Program-made: the position numbers and the translations under genes | Notes under the pieces: model-generated | Database searches by the model: none | What the model was told of the DNA's origin: nothing | The model's input: the letters and a program-made list of their open reading frames with translations, nothing else | In this document: positions 5,457 through 5,810 of the stretch, in pieces | Layout of the letters: each line of letters begins with the position of its first letter | Position numbering within the stretch: the stretch's first letter is position 1 | Assembly: GCA_018260375.1 (NCBI GenBank) | Contig: JAGLBF010000138.1 | Span: 1 to 5,810 of the forward strand | Direction: 5' to 3' | Origin: Deinococcus sp. | GTDB lineage: Bacteria > Deinococcota > Deinococci > Deinococcales > Deinococcaceae | Length of the DNA: 5,810 nt

Positions 5457-5739
5457 GAAGATGAGGAAAATGAAACCGTTCTTGTCAAAGAAAATGCTAA
5501 TACTCGCCACTCTCCCACTCACTTTTCTGGTTGGTTGTGGAATACAGGGCCCTCAAGCGGAAAAACACGGTACACCAGCGAGTGTGACCAGTTCACAAGA
5601 ACCTAAAAAACTCAGCTGGGAGGAAATGAACCGTATTGCGATTGAAGAGTTCAAGCACGCCAAGCCTTATGAAGGCAATCATAAGGATGCATCTTGTTAT
5701 GAGCAGCGCCTTCAGCAAGACAAAAAAACCGGCCAATAA
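5455..5739 (+). CDS. Small lipoprotein of unknown function
   Basis: Encodes 94 residues. A basic start (residues 1-13 with K2, R4, K5, K7, K12 and K13), a hydrophobic run (14-26) and the lipobox LVGC with C28 make a good lipoprotein signal, predicting a 66-67-residue mature protein anchored to a membrane. The mature part is hydrophilic and probably a linker followed by a charged helix (SWEEMNRIAIEEFKHAKPYE), with one further cysteine (C81). I recognise no family. Starts at 5455, 5461 and 5470 are all in frame; 5455 is preferred because GGAG at 5439-5442 is the only usable ribosome site, although its 12-base spacing is long. The coding sequence is visibly richer in A and T than polX and hisC and uses many AAA/GAA codons, which hints at a different origin. 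It has its own promoter and start-codon hairpin. Bases 5593-5739 are also open on the other strand, but signal peptide and promoter favour this strand. Confidence 0.7.
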   Translation: MKMRKMKPFLSKKMLILATLPLTFLVGCGIQGPQAEKHGTPASVTSSQEPKKLSWEEMNRIAIEEFKHAKPYEGNHKDASCYEQRLQQDKKTGQ

Positions 5740-5810
5740 AGTTGTACCTATGAATAGCTCATACGGACTGCCGCTCCATTCCACCACAGTCGGAAAAGCG
5801 CCGCCTGCGG
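5593..5810 (-). pseudogene. Truncated inverted copy of the gene at 1-129, running into unrelated sequence
   Basis: From the window end inward the minus strand reads AGGAFPTVVEWSGSPYE, as in the left-edge gene (one Val/Ala difference), then at 5757 changes to LFIGTTLLAG and continues open to TGA at 5593-5595. The left copy instead ends after 25 more residues with a regular tail. The right copy has therefore probably lost its natural 3' end, and its new tail is the antisense of the lipoprotein gene, so it is unlikely to be functional sequence. The 5' part is outside the window, so it may still be expressed with an altered C-terminus. Confidence 0.5.
5758..5810 (-). repeat. Right arm of the 53-bp inverted repeat
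   Basis: This is the partner of 23-75, 49 of 53 identical, with mismatches at 5800, 5798, 5797 and 5794. The sharp edge at 5757/5758 marks the end of similarity; the other edge is cut by the window. Confidence 0.9.

Noticed and set aside
1..5810. The inverted edge repeats as terminal repeats of a transposon
   Set aside because: The arms lie inside protein-coding sequence, no transposase is present and the enclosed genes are mostly housekeeping, so a simple transposon is not supported.

Overview
The window looks like chromosomal DNA from Deinococcus or a close relative. The strongest evidence is a bacterial family X DNA polymerase with a C-terminal PHP domain whose polymerase active site lacks the usual aspartates, as is known for the Deinococcus radiodurans enzyme. 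A histidinol-phosphate aminotransferase apparently lacking a Shine-Dalgarno but with a TANNNT box six bases before its ATG fits the leaderless transcripts common in that genus. The assignment rests on protein recognition by eye, not a database search.

Layout: (1) 1-129, the last codons of an unrecognised protein. (2) 245-1528 (+), gltP, a proton/glutamate-type symporter starting at TTG behind a good Shine-Dalgarno and a leader hairpin. (3) 1529-1708, a convergent intergenic region holding the polX terminator. (4) 1709-3487 (-), polX, a DNA repair polymerase/nuclease. (5) 3488-3869, a 382-base non-coding stretch with the polX promoter region and two sets of short direct repeats. (6) 3870-4955 (-), hisC. 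(7) 4956-5454, about 500 bases with no convincing protein gene; it ends a possible small structured RNA with a strong plus-strand terminator (5299-5333), then a promoter and a hairpin over a start codon. (8) 5455-5739 (+), a short AT-richer lipoprotein gene of unknown function. (9) 5758-5810, an inverted, slightly diverged copy of bases 23-75, so the two window edges carry facing copies of the 3' part of the same coding sequence; the right copy is cut and runs into unrelated sequence.

The genes do not form one pathway: amino-acid uptake (gltP), DNA repair (polX) and histidine biosynthesis (hisC) look like separate transcription units. hisC and polX share a strand but lie 382 bases apart, with a candidate promoter in front of each. 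The least ordinary parts are the right-hand 600 bases (possible small RNA, start-codon hairpin, orphan lipoprotein, broken gene copy) and the degenerate polymerase site of PolX. I found no CRISPR array, tRNA, rRNA, transposase or complete mobile element.
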